Below are positions 1 through 9,783 of a stretch of 64,000 bases of DNA, in pieces. Each line of letters opens with the position of its first letter. Within the stretch, counting starts at the first letter, position 1. The notes beneath the pieces were generated by a model. The model had not been told where the DNA came from. It ran no database searches and was given only the letters and a program-made list of their open reading frames with translations. Origin of the DNA: Gynuella sunshinyii YC6258 (GTDB taxonomy: Bacteria > Pseudomonadota > Gammaproteobacteria > Pseudomonadales > Natronospirillaceae); NCBI RefSeq assembly GCF_000940805.1, contig NZ_CP007142.1, positions 720,593 to 784,592 on the forward strand, written 5' to 3'. Position numbers and translations under genes: made by a program.

Positions 1-1
1 T

Positions 2-601
2 GGTGCAGTAAAAGGTAAGACCGGTTCTCTAACCGCATTGCCGATCATTGAAACTCAGGCTGGTGACGTATCTGCCTTCGTACCAACCAACGTAATTTCA
101 ATTACCGATGGTCAGATCTTCCTTGAAACCAACCTGTTCAACTCGGGTATTCGCCCGGCGATGAACGCGGGTATTTCGGTTTCCCGGGTAGGTGGTGCAG
201 CTCAGACCAAACTGATGTCCAAACTGTCTGGCGGTATTCGTACTGCTCTTGCACAGTATCGTGAACTGGCGGCTTTTGCTCAGTTTGCTTCGGACCTGGA
301 TGAGGCGACCAAAGCTCAGTTGAATCATGGTATCCGTGTCACCGAACTGATGAAGCAACGGCAATATGCACCTATGTCTATTGCTGAAATGGCATCGTCT
401 ATTTTCGCGGCTAACAATGGTTACCTGAAAGATGTTGAGCCCCATAAAGTGGGTGACTTTGAAAGTGCCCTTCATTCATATCTGCATGCTGAGCATGGAG
501 ATTTTATGAAGGAAATGGTTGAAACAGGAGCTTTCAATGACGATGTCGTTGCCAAGCTGAAAGCCGCACTGGATAAGTTTGTAGAAACTCAATCCTGGTA
601 A
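2..601 (+). CDS. atpA: F1F0 ATP synthase subunit alpha, C-terminal part (5' end outside window)
   Basis: This is the last 199 codons of the non-catalytic alpha subunit of the F1 sector of ATP synthase. The frame is open from base 2, so the start lies outside the window. The visible part includes the conserved stretch [20 protein letters not shown] and the arginine-containing [10 protein letters not shown] segment that reaches into the beta-subunit active site. It ends with the helical C-terminal domain and the terminal QSW typical of gammaproteobacterial alpha subunits. The gamma, beta and epsilon genes follow on the same strand in the standard atp order, so this is the 3' half of an atp operon. 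No frameshift or unusual residue is seen. Confidence 0.97.
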   Translation, partial: GAVKGKTGSLTALPIIETQAGDVSAFVPTNVISITDGQIFLETNLFNSGIRPAMNAGISVSRVGGAAQTKLMSKLSGGIRTALAQYRELAAFAQFASDLDEATKAQLNHGIRVTELMKQRQYAPMSIAEMASSIFAANNGYLKDVEPHKVGDFESALHSYLHAEHGDFMKEMVETGAFNDDVVAKLKAALDKFVETQSW

Positions 602-651
602 TCTGAAGGTGCTGTGCTTTGGCACAGCATGATCCAAGCTGAGGAATAGAT

Positions 652-1515
652 ATGGCAGCCGGAAAAGAGATTCGCTCTCAGATCGGAAGCATTAAAAATA
701 CGCAGAAAATTACCAACGCCATGGAAATGGTGGCGACCAGTAAAATGCGTAAAGCTCAGGATCGGATGAAAGCCAGTAAGCCTTACTCTGACAAAATCAG
801 AAATGTAATTGGTCACCTGGCAAACGCAAACCCTGAATATCACCCATTGTATATGCAGGAGCGGGAAATCAGGAAAGTAGGATACATCATCGTATCCACT
901 GATAGAGGACTCTGTGGAGGCCTCAATATCAACGCTTTCAAAAAAGTGGTTCTCGACATGCAGACTTGGGCACATAAATCCATTGGTGTGGAAGTGTGTG
1001 CTGTGGGTGCCAAGGGTGCAGGTTATTTCAACGGCATAGGTACTTCAGTGGTTGCCAATATCAGCCATTTGGGGGATCAGCCTGAAGTTGGAGACCTGAT
1101 CGGAGGAGTCAAGATCATGTTGGATAAATACGCCAACGGTGAAATTGACCGCTTGATTCTGGTGTACAACGAGTTTGTAAATACCATGACTCAGGCTCCG
1201 GTGTTGCGTCAGCTACTGCCACTTGAGGCAGAAGATGATGGCAACATGCGTAAACACATCTGGGACTATATGTATGAGCCCGATGCGCGGGAATTACTGG
1301 ATGGTTTGATAGCCCGTTACCTTGAGTCTCAGGTTTATCAGGCAGTTATCGAGAATGCCGCCTGCGAGCAGGCAGCGCGAATGATGGCGATGAAAGCCGC
1401 CACCGATAACGCTGGTGAACTGATCAAGCAGTTGCAGCTGGTTTACAACAAAGCCCGGCAGGCCGCGATTACTCAGGAGATTTCTGAGATCGTTGGCGGA
1501 GCCGCCGCTGTTTAG
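652..1515 (+). CDS. atpG: F1F0 ATP synthase subunit gamma
   Basis: This is the central rotating shaft of F1, 287 residues, the usual length for the family. The N-terminal helix [20 protein letters not shown] and the following [11 protein letters not shown] stretch are the classic gamma signature. The C-terminal helix contains [17 protein letters not shown] and ends with [15 protein letters not shown], also canonical. The ATG is preceded by a GAGGA ribosome-binding site. The gene lies 50 bases after atpA and 52 before atpD, fitting one polycistronic message. The protein works at the cytoplasmic face of the membrane, coupling ring rotation to catalysis in the alpha-beta hexamer. Confidence 0.98.
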   Translation: MAAGKEIRSQIGSIKNTQKITNAMEMVATSKMRKAQDRMKASKPYSDKIRNVIGHLANANPEYHPLYMQEREIRKVGYIIVSTDRGLCGGLNINAFKKVVLDMQTWAHKSIGVEVCAVGAKGAGYFNGIGTSVVANISHLGDQPEVGDLIGGVKIMLDKYANGEIDRLILVYNEFVNTMTQAPVLRQLLPLEAEDDGNMRKHIWDYMYEPDARELLDGLIARYLESQVYQAVIENAACEQAARMMAMKAATDNAGELIKQLQLVYNKARQAAITQEISEIVGGAAAV

Positions 1516-1555
1516 GGTTATTAACTGATTTTTAAGCTTATTTGCGGATTTTTAG

Positions 1556-2974
<1,419 letters not shown>

Positions 2975-2987
2975 GCGGAGGTAAATC

Positions 2988-3410
2988 ATGGCTATCACTG
3001 TCCACTGCGACATCGTGAGTGCTCACGACCAGATCTTTTCTGGTCTCGTATCATCTCTGCAAGCCAGAGGGGTTATGGGTGAGCTGGGTATTATGCCCGG
3101 TCATGCTCCCTTGCTGACTTCACTGGTTCCTGGTCCTGTTCGTATTACCAAGCAAAACGGAGATGTGGAAGTTGTCTACGTCTCTGGTGGGTACCTGGAA
3201 GTACAACCTAATATTGTCACGGTTCTGGCGGACACCGCTTTACGGGCCAGCGATATTGATGAAGCTCAGGCTTTGGAAGCAAAACATGCTGCCGAGAAAG
3301 AACTGGCTCAACATCAGGCGGATGAGCAATTTGCCCAAATTGCTATCAAGCTTGCCAAAGCAGTTGGTCAGATCAAGGTATTGGAAGAAATGCGAGCCAA
3401 GCATAAATAA
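2988..3410 (+). CDS. atpC: F1F0 ATP synthase subunit epsilon
   Basis: This is the small regulatory and coupling subunit of F1, 140 residues. The N-terminal beta-sandwich carries the recognisable [20 protein letters not shown] motif, followed by [20 protein letters not shown]. The C-terminal alanine- and glutamate-rich helical hairpin is the part known in the family to inhibit ATP hydrolysis. The start follows atpD by 13 bases with a GGAGG-like site. It is the last gene of the atp operon, and a strong intrinsic terminator follows within 20 bases. Confidence 0.97.
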   Translation: MAITVHCDIVSAHDQIFSGLVSSLQARGVMGELGIMPGHAPLLTSLVPGPVRITKQNGDVEVVYVSGGYLEVQPNIVTVLADTALRASDIDEAQALEAKHAAEKELAQHQADEQFAQIAIKLAKAVGQIKVLEEMRAKHK

Positions 3411-3425
3411 CCAGTCTATGTTCAC

Positions 3426-3456
3426 AAAAAGCAGCGGAGTATCGCTGCTTTTTTTT
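3426..3456 (+). terminator. Intrinsic terminator of the atp operon
   Basis: A 7-bp stem AGCAGCG/CGCTGCT at 3430-3436 and 3443-3449 with a six-base loop is followed directly by an uninterrupted run of T. It lies 15-20 bases after the atpC stop, a textbook rho-independent terminator position. Confidence 0.93.
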
Positions 3457-3753
3457 GCCTGACAAAATGTCTGTGTTGCAGGTAAGAATGGTGGAGTCCG
3501 CGGCAATAGGGAAATCAGGCTCAATAAATGGGAGCCTTAGAGCACTTTATAAAAAAGTTAGCCGGGTACAAAATAACCGAAGTATTTCCTCATCGGCGAT
3601 GTGAAATGTTCATAGCCGTGTCTGTCTGTAAGGCTTTACCATAATCACAGGGATCGGGTGCCGACATATTTCCCTTGTGAGCCTACAGAGGCTTTGTTTA
3701 AATAATGATAACTATAATATTCTTTCTAAATTCATAATTGCCAAGGATGACCT
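3457..3753. other. Intergenic region upstream of prsK
   Basis: About 300 bases without a supported gene. A TATAAT hexamer lies at 3713-3718, about 36 bases before the prsK start, and could be a -10 box. No good -35 box at the right distance was found (TTGTTT at 3694-3699 is only 13 bases away). An AAGGA ribosome-binding site precedes the ATG of prsK. A short frame on the minus strand here has no convincing protein features. Confidence 0.5.
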
Positions 3754-5814
3754 ATGCAGGCCAACTCTATTTCAGTTGTCGCTTATGGTTTTGCTGATGG
3801 TTTAGCAATATTCCTGTTGTGCATCTTTTTAGTGTACTCGCTCAAAGACAGGATATACCTATACCTTGCCATGGCCTGTGCTATGACGGCTGTCTGGCTA
3901 TTTGGAATTGTTCAGATCTACAGCCTTAATATTTGGGATACACAAGTCAGGCTTTCTCTGGAATTGGCGAGAAATCTAGTCTGGACTTTCGTGATTTTGC
4001 GATTATTGAGCCCTAGTCTGGGCAGCTTGCTGACTCACAAAATTTACCTGCCCATATTATTGTTATCAATTCTCGCATGGGTGTTGATCACATTTGCCCG
4101 TAAGTGGTTCCCAAACTATGGCAACATCGTGACAGCATTGTTGCTCATTTTCTCCAACATTATTGCGGTTCTGGGTGCAGAACAGCTTTATAAAGCCTCC
4201 AGAAAGAGCCGGCTGAATAAAATTCTGGCCATGATTCTGGCAGTAATGTTTTCGTTCGATATATATATGTTTACCCATTCCGCCCTGGTGGGACATATCA
4301 GTGTGGTAAATCTTCAGGCCAGAGGGGCTATTGCTGTCGTCATGCTAACCCTGATTGCCAGCGCAGTGGCGTTATTTCGGGGTAGCGCGGGTGAGAGTTC
4401 AAAGATCTCTTTTTCGAATGAATCGATTTTCTACTCTTCGTCTCTGGCTTTAATTGGCTTTCTGATTCTGATCCTGATCTTGGCTGGCTATTACATTGAA
4501 TTGACCGATACATCGTGGGGACTGGTGTTCTACTCATTGGGTTGTTCGGGTTCCTTAATCATTATTTTATCGCTATATCTGTCCGGTACGGTTAGATCAC
4601 GCTTTTATGAATCGATAAACCGTCACCTGTTTGGCCATAAATATGACTATCGCAAGGAGTGGATTAAGGTTATAGACCGCCTGTCCAATTCAGAATCCGG
4701 AAAAGGGTCATATGAAAAAGTTTCGTTTGAGTTACTGTCGTCAGTGTTTCGTTCACCGGCTGGAGTGGTCTGGGTACTTAATAACAATCGATTTGAACCG
4801 GCTTATACTAATATTGGCACTTTGCTGAAGAACCTGCCCAGGTTTACCAAGGACGAAAAATTCCTGCAGACCATGTATGAAAAAGATTGGGTTTTCACGC
4901 TCTCAGGGAAAGTGAATAACCGCCAGGATCTATTACTACATCAAGTACCCAAAAGTATTTTTCAAATCCGTGAAGCTTGGATTATTGTCCCATATCTGTC
5001 GTCCAATGAGTTGGTAGGCTTCTGCCTGCTCACTCAACCTGCTTTTATTACCAATGTCACCTGGGAAGATCTGGACCTGCTAAAAACAATAGGTCGTCAG
5101 GTAGCAAACTATATCAAGCTCTATCAGCAGGACGTGGTGCTCAAGGAAAACTCTCAACTGACAGCCTTCACCCGTTTTACGGCTTTCATTGTGCATGATT
5201 TGAACAATGTGATTGCACAGCAGGCGTTGTTACTGAAAAACGCCGAAAAACATAAAACCAATCCGGCGTTTATCGACGATATGATCATGACTGTGGAAAA
5301 CTCTGTCCAGAGAATGACCAACCTGCTTGATAAACTACAGCACGAGGAAAATGAGTCCAGCCTGGAAATATCCCTGATACAGGTATTGCTGGCAGCAGTG
5401 GAGCGAAATTTGAAATATCTTCCGGAACCTGCGCTAAAGGTTGATGGTGATGATCTGAAGATTGTCGCAGATAAAGAAAAATTGACGATGGCACTATCGC
5501 ACTTGATTAGAAACGCACAGGATTCTACTGATGACAATGGATTTGTGAATGTCACCATGAACGTTGATAATGAATTGGAGTGGGCCACAATATTGATTGA
5601 GGATAATGGTAAAGGAATGACCCAGGAGTTTATGGATAACAAACTATTCCGCCCATTTGAAACGACCAAGATCGGCCAAGGGATGGGGCTGGGAGCCTAC
5701 CTGACAAAGCAGTATGTTAACCAGCTGGATGGTCACCTGGATGTCGAGAGCACTCCCGGCAAAGGCACCACCTTCACAATCCGCTTGAAAGGCAAAGTAA
5801 CCACAACCGAATGA
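3754..5814 (+). CDS. prsK: PEP-CTERM/XrtA-type membrane sensor histidine kinase PrsK
   Basis: A 686-residue sensor kinase. The first ~300 residues hold many hydrophobic membrane segments. A GAF-like region follows (~residues 320-460). The C-terminal kinase core has an H-box FIVHDLNNVIAQQ with the likely phospho-acceptor His481, an N-box HLIRNAQDST, a G1 box EDNGKGM, an F-box RPFETTK and a G2 box GQGMGLGAYL. This architecture and the HDLNN H-box match PrsK, which in the family works with PrsR and RpoN at exosortase-A (XrtA) EPS loci. The gene is 7 bases from prsR, so the two are co-transcribed. The large EPS cluster next door supports the assignment. The signal sensed is unknown, and no exosortase gene lies in this window. 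Confidence 0.88.
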   Translation: MQANSISVVAYGFADGLAIFLLCIFLVYSLKDRIYLYLAMACAMTAVWLFGIVQIYSLNIWDTQVRLSLELARNLVWTFVILRLLSPSLGSLLTHKIYLPILLLSILAWVLITFARKWFPNYGNIVTALLLIFSNIIAVLGAEQLYKASRKSRLNKILAMILAVMFSFDIYMFTHSALVGHISVVNLQARGAIAVVMLTLIASAVALFRGSAGESSKISFSNESIFYSSSLALIGFLILILILAGYYIELTDTSWGLVFYSLGCSGSLIIILSLYLSGTVRSRFYESINRHLFGHKYDYRKEWIKVIDRLSNSESGKGSYEKVSFELLSSVFRSPAGVVWVLNNNRFEPAYTNIGTLLKNLPRFTKDEKFLQTMYEKDWVFTLSGKVNNRQDLLLHQVPKSIFQIREAWIIVPYLSSNELVGFCLLTQPAFITNVTWEDLDLLKTIGRQVANYIKLYQQDVVLKENSQLTAFTRFTAFIVHDLNNVIAQQALLLKNAEKHKTNPAFIDDMIMTVENSVQRMTNLLDKLQHEENESSLEISLIQVLLAAVERNLKYLPEPALKVDGDDLKIVADKEKLTMALSHLIRNAQDSTDDNGFVNVTMNVDNELEWATILIEDNGKGMTQEFMDNKLFRPFETTKIGQGMGLGAYLTKQYVNQLDGHLDVESTPGKGTTFTIRLKGKVTTTE

Positions 5815-5821
5815 GTCAACT

Positions 5822-7165
5822 ATGAGCGAAGCCAGATATCTGTTAATTGTAGAAGATGACGCTGGATTACAAAGCCAGTTTAAATGGAGCTTTGAAGATT
5901 ATTCTGTGTTGATTGCAGCCAATCGAACAGATGCGGTGAATATGGTTCGACAGTATGAACCTAAAGTGGTCTTGCAGGACCTGGGTCTGCCTCCGGATGA
6001 AGATGGTGTGTCTGAAGGAATGCTGTGCATTGCCGACATTTTATCCATTTACCCGGAAACTAAAATTATCGTATTGACGGGCAAAAACCAGCACGAAAAT
6101 GCTATCCGGGCGATCGGTAATGGCGCTTATGATTTCTACAACAAACCAATCGATATCGACACTCTCAACTTCGTTGTTGATCGTGCCTATAAAATATATG
6201 GTCTGGAGCAAAAGAACCGTAGTCTGCTTAATGACATGTCCTATGGGATGGACGGTGTCATTACCAGTGATCCGGAAATGCTACGTGTTTGCCGCATGGC
6301 AGAGCGTATCGCACCATCGGATGTCACCTGCACTATTTTGGGTGAAAGTGGCACTGGTAAGGAGGTGATGGCGCGTGCGATTCATAATAAAAGCGATCGG
6401 GCCGATAAGCGCTTCGTAGCGATTAATTGTGCAGCAGTACCCGAAAACCTCATGGAAAGTGAGCTGTTTGGTTATGAAAAAGGAGCGTTTACGGGGGCAG
6501 TGAAGCAAACTGAGGGTAAGTTTGAGTCGGCCAATAAAGGGACGCTGTTTTTGGATGAGATTGGTGACATGCCCCTCTCTTTGCAGGCAAAACTATTGCG
6601 ATTTCTGCAGGAACGGGTGATTGAGCGAGTCGGTGGGCGGCGAGAAATACCTATTAATGTCAGAATTATCTGTGCGACTAACAAGAATCTGGACGAAATG
6701 GTAAAAGAAGGTACTTTTCGGGAAGATCTCTTTTATCGTATTACTGAGATGGTATTGCATTTGCCCAGGTTGAGTGAGCGTGATGCGGATAAAGCATTGC
6801 TGGCGCGCTATTTCCTGAATCGTTATGTCACCGCCAACAATCTGAATGTGAATGGTTTTACTGAAGATGCCATTCATGCGATCAATAACTACGATTGGCC
6901 AGGTAATATTCGTGAGCTGGAAAATAAAATAAAGCGCGCAGTAATCATGGCAGAAGGGAAGCAAGTGACCGCTGATGATCTGGGTTTGAGAATAAATGGA
7001 ACCAAGAGTCTGATTCTGAAAGACGTGAGAATGCGTGCTGAGCGCAGCGCTATTCTTGAAGCTCTCAGCCTGACTAATGGTAATGTAAGTTCGGCTGCCA
7101 AGTTATTGGGAGTGACTCGTCCCACTCTTTACGATCTCAGTAAGAAATATGAGATCAGTTTTTAA
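5822..7165 (+). CDS. prsR: PEP-CTERM-type sigma-54-dependent response regulator PrsR
   Basis: A 447-residue NtrC-type activator with three domains. The receiver (1-~125) has the acidic pair EDD and phospho-acceptor Asp53 in QDLGLPPDEDG, the PrsR-like form of this loop. The AAA+ domain (~145-380) has Walker A GESGTGKE and the sigma-54 contact loop GAFTGA. The C-terminal Fis-type helix-turn-helix includes NVSSAAKLLGVTRPTLYDL. It should be phosphorylated by the adjacent PrsK and activate sigma-54 promoters. In studied XrtA systems those belong to EPS and PEP-CTERM genes. I could not find a convincing -24/-12 sigma-54 promoter in front of the neighbouring EPS operons, so direct control here is only inferred. 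Confidence 0.92.
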   Translation: MSEARYLLIVEDDAGLQSQFKWSFEDYSVLIAANRTDAVNMVRQYEPKVVLQDLGLPPDEDGVSEGMLCIADILSIYPETKIIVLTGKNQHENAIRAIGNGAYDFYNKPIDIDTLNFVVDRAYKIYGLEQKNRSLLNDMSYGMDGVITSDPEMLRVCRMAERIAPSDVTCTILGESGTGKEVMARAIHNKSDRADKRFVAINCAAVPENLMESELFGYEKGAFTGAVKQTEGKFESANKGTLFLDEIGDMPLSLQAKLLRFLQERVIERVGGRREIPINVRIICATNKNLDEMVKEGTFREDLFYRITEMVLHLPRLSERDADKALLARYFLNRYVTANNLNVNGFTEDAIHAINNYDWPGNIRELENKIKRAVIMAEGKQVTADDLGLRINGTKSLILKDVRMRAERSAILEALSLTNGNVSSAAKLLGVTRPTLYDLSKKYEISF

Positions 7166-7252
7166 TAGTGTTTCATGAGTAAACAACGGCCACTCTTTTG
7201 AGCACAAGTATCCAGTGAATACTAACCCAGCATGGCTCTATGCCGGGTCGAA

Positions 7253-7273
7253 CGAAAAAGGCGCTTTGGCGCC
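7253..7273 (-). terminator. Intrinsic terminator for the minus-strand EPS operon
   Basis: Read on the minus strand, GGCGC-CAAA-GCGCC is followed by TTTTT. It lies 12 bases after the stop of the sugar-phosphate transferase gene. A weaker imperfect hairpin at 7226-7247, without a T run, could serve prsR from the other side. Confidence 0.85.
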
Positions 7274-7284
7274 GATTATATTAT

Positions 7285-8700
7285 TTAGTAAGCCCGGTCA
7301 TTAAACAGTGTAAACACCGTTTTCACCAAGATGTAGATATCCATGGCAACTGACCAGTTGTTGATATACTCCAAATCATGTTCCACACGCTTGCGCATCA
7401 GTTCAAGATCCTCTGTTTCGCCACGAAAACCCCGAACCTGGGCAAGTCCGGTGATACCGGGTTTAATCCGATGGCGGCTCAGATAAGACGTGATCATGGC
7501 AGAGTATTCCTGATTATGTTGCACCGCGTGTGGTCGTGGCCCTACCATGGACATTGATCCAAACAACACATTAAAAATCTGAGGCAGTTCATCAATACTG
7601 GTTCTGCGAATGAACTTTCCTACCCTGGTAACCCTGGGGTCGTCTTTGGTTGCCTGCTTGACCTTATCTGGATCTGGTTGGTTCACATACATACTCCTGA
7701 ACTTCCAGATCATAAACTCCTTACCATCCCAACCGGTACGACTTTGTTTAAAGATAATTGGTCCAGGAGAATTGATTTTTACAGCGATTGCTGTCCCGAT
7801 AAGAATCGGAGAGGCAAGAATAATGGCGACCACTGCGAGGATCTTGTCTTCTATCTCCTTCATCAAGTAGTGCGTTCCCAGTAGAGGAGTCTCAGACAGG
7901 GTTAATATTGGAATGCCCGCAAATTCTTTTACGCTGTGATTGATTAGCTGCAATGCAAAAATATTGGGTGCCCAATGTATATCGACATTGAGGTCCAGTA
8001 GCTTGAAATACACATCCTTAATCATTGGAGATGATTCCAGCGACACCGCAAAGTACACACTTCGGATATCATTCTGTCTTACAATCTGTTCGATATCTTC
8101 CAGCTTGCCGATAACTTTTTTTCGCTCGTCTTCAGAGAGATTATCGCCTGGCTCTGCTGGAGTGGAGATCAGGCCAACAACCCTCTCAGGAATCCAGGGA
8201 TTTTGGTTAATGCGCTCATGAACGTAGAAAGCAAGCTGTCCCGTTCCTACAACGATACTTTTTGCAGTAGAAGCTTTACGGGTCCGTACGTGAAAGGCTC
8301 TGAATCCCAAATGAGCAATGACCTGACCAATGAAGCCATAAAAAAACAACTGAAAAATGATTACTTGAGAATATGCATGGGAAATCTGAATTTGATTTTG
8401 CAGCAGATAAATGATGCTGAGCAGAACCATAAACGTCAGGCCCCAGGATTTTGCCAAAGACAGGACCTTTCCTGTTGCACTGGAGTGGCGCCGATATACA
8501 CCCAGTAAATCATAAAAGAAGGCCATTGTGATCAGTAGGGTCAGGCCAAACAGCAAGTCAATGCTGGTGAAATACCCTCGGTTTATCACTGCAATGAGAT
8601 ATAGCAGGACCACAATGATCACGCCGTCTATTAAGGACTGAAACATTGTTGACAACGAGTTTCGTCTTTGCAGTAAGCGAGTTTTTCTTGAATGAACCAA
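7285..8700 (-). CDS. Undecaprenyl-phosphate hexose-1-phosphate transferase (EPS priming enzyme, WcaJ/WbaP family)
   Basis: This 471-residue enzyme of the polyprenyl glycosylphosphotransferase family should attach the first sugar-1-phosphate to undecaprenyl phosphate on the inner membrane. The N-terminal third carries four to five membrane segments. A central CoA-binding-like region follows (SIVVGTGQLAFYV). The catalytic C-terminus has a membrane helix, KINSPGPIIFKQSRTGWDGK, WKFRSM, RRTSIDELPQIFNV, MVGPRPHAV, and the late RHRIKPGITGLAQVRG motif. All hallmark residues are present. The predicted start is TTG with an AGGA site; ATG at 8646 is the alternative. It is the last gene of a leftward operon, 14 bases after the oxygenase gene, and primes the polymer whose other genes lie to the right. 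Confidence 0.93.
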   Translation of the reverse strand: MVHSRKTRLLQRRNSLSTMFQSLIDGVIIVVLLYLIAVINRGYFTSIDLLFGLTLLITMAFFYDLLGVYRRHSSATGKVLSLAKSWGLTFMVLLSIIYLLQNQIQISHAYSQVIIFQLFFYGFIGQVIAHLGFRAFHVRTRKASTAKSIVVGTGQLAFYVHERINQNPWIPERVVGLISTPAEPGDNLSEDERKKVIGKLEDIEQIVRQNDIRSVYFAVSLESSPMIKDVYFKLLDLNVDIHWAPNIFALQLINHSVKEFAGIPILTLSETPLLGTHYLMKEIEDKILAVVAIILASPILIGTAIAVKINSPGPIIFKQSRTGWDGKEFMIWKFRSMYVNQPDPDKVKQATKDDPRVTRVGKFIRRTSIDELPQIFNVLFGSMSMVGPRPHAVQHNQEYSAMITSYLSRHRIKPGITGLAQVRGFRGETEDLELMRKRVEHDLEYINNWSVAMDIYILVKTVFTLFNDRAY

Positions 8701-8714
8701 AATCCGTTTTCCTG

Positions 8715-9695
8715 TTAAAAAGTTTTAATCGAGCTGTAATCAATATGCTCTGTCATAGTCACTAATATATTACGTTCTCCTTTAAAAGGCTGTCGACCAT
8801 GTGCCAATAACATATTATCTATTAAAATAACGTCTTTCTTTTTCCAGGGAAATAACACGGAGTGTTTCTGGTACAGTTCCCTGAGTGTCAAAATCACCTC
8901 TTCTTCAATCGCCTCTCCATCGCCATAAAACGTATTGTAAGGTAATCCATCCTGGCCAAAATTGGATAAAAAGAATTCTTTTATTTCTGGCTCAAGAGAG
9001 TGGACATTAAAGAATGTGCCATGATTAAACCAGCACTTATCACCAGTCAGCGGGTGTTCGAGGATAGTATTGCGCACGTACTTTAGAGTTGGAGTACCAT
9101 CTGCATTCCACGTTAAATCCTCTATATAATTTTTCTTACAATACCCTTCCAGTTCCTTCTCATTACTTACATCAAACGCTTTTTTCCAGGGGATGCCCAT
9201 GTTGTTACTGAAGCGCCGGACATACATTAGCTTCTTGCGTTCAAATTTTTCTCTAATTTCCACGGGAAGGTCACGATAGATCGCCCGGCAATCAGATAGT
9301 GGGGTTTCTCCGCCTTCGGTGGGAGGAACGTCACAATAAAAGAAAAGATTATAAGGCCAGGTTCCTGAATACGATTTTTCATTGTGAAAAAAAATGGTCC
9401 GATCATTTTTGTACTTGGTGGAGGTGGAAGTATGCCCCTGAACATGGTCTCGTGGAGACGTTGCCTCAAGGTAAGGAACCCAGTCTCCAGAGGTGGACGC
9501 TGCTGCAAAGGCCTCAAAATCATCGATGCCATTGATATCAAAACCACGGAACAATATCGCACCATACTGGTTCAATAATGCTCTGATTTCCGTTTTGGAT
9601 GTGTTCGCCCACTCAATAATATTTTCATTGCCAGAGTCTGACGAAACGAGTAATGGGAATTTATTGTTTTCCAACAACGATTTCTGAATAGCCAT
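8715..9695 (-). CDS. TauD/SyrP-like Fe(II)/2-oxoglutarate-dependent oxygenase
   Basis: A 326-residue non-haem iron oxygenase of the TauD/TfdA superfamily. The iron-binding triad appears as His104 and Glu106 in FFHNEKSYSG and the distal His299 in LLAHGRQPF. The GERNILVT stretch just after should hold the arginine that binds 2-oxoglutarate. The HNE form of the HxD/E motif resembles SyrP-like enzymes, known to hydroxylate amino acids held on carrier proteins. I chose ATG 9695 because an AAGGAAGGAAG site sits just upstream; a further ATG at 9731 has no such site. It lies in one operon with the adenylation/carrier protein, so beta-hydroxylation of a carrier-bound acid is the likely role. The substrate is not shown by the sequence. 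Confidence 0.85.
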   Translation of the reverse strand: MAIQKSLLENNKFPLLVSSDSGNENIIEWANTSKTEIRALLNQYGAILFRGFDINGIDDFEAFAAASTSGDWVPYLEATSPRDHVQGHTSTSTKYKNDRTIFFHNEKSYSGTWPYNLFFYCDVPPTEGGETPLSDCRAIYRDLPVEIREKFERKKLMYVRRFSNNMGIPWKKAFDVSNEKELEGYCKKNYIEDLTWNADGTPTLKYVRNTILEHPLTGDKCWFNHGTFFNVHSLEPEIKEFFLSNFGQDGLPYNTFYGDGEAIEEEVILTLRELYQKHSVLFPWKKKDVILIDNMLLAHGRQPFKGERNILVTMTEHIDYSSIKTF

Positions 9696-9783
9696 GTTCT
9701 TCCTTCCTTTTGAGACATTGTCACGCTTCAAAAACTATTGATATCAAAAGCTTTTTATCTGTATCGCCTTTCCTTATTGAGCT

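Noticed and set aside
8685-8701. A 17-base match (TTTCTTGAATGAACCAA) between the priming transferase start and 23884-23900
   Set aside because: A single 17-base match over 64 kb is only marginally unlikely by chance, and flanking sequences differ.
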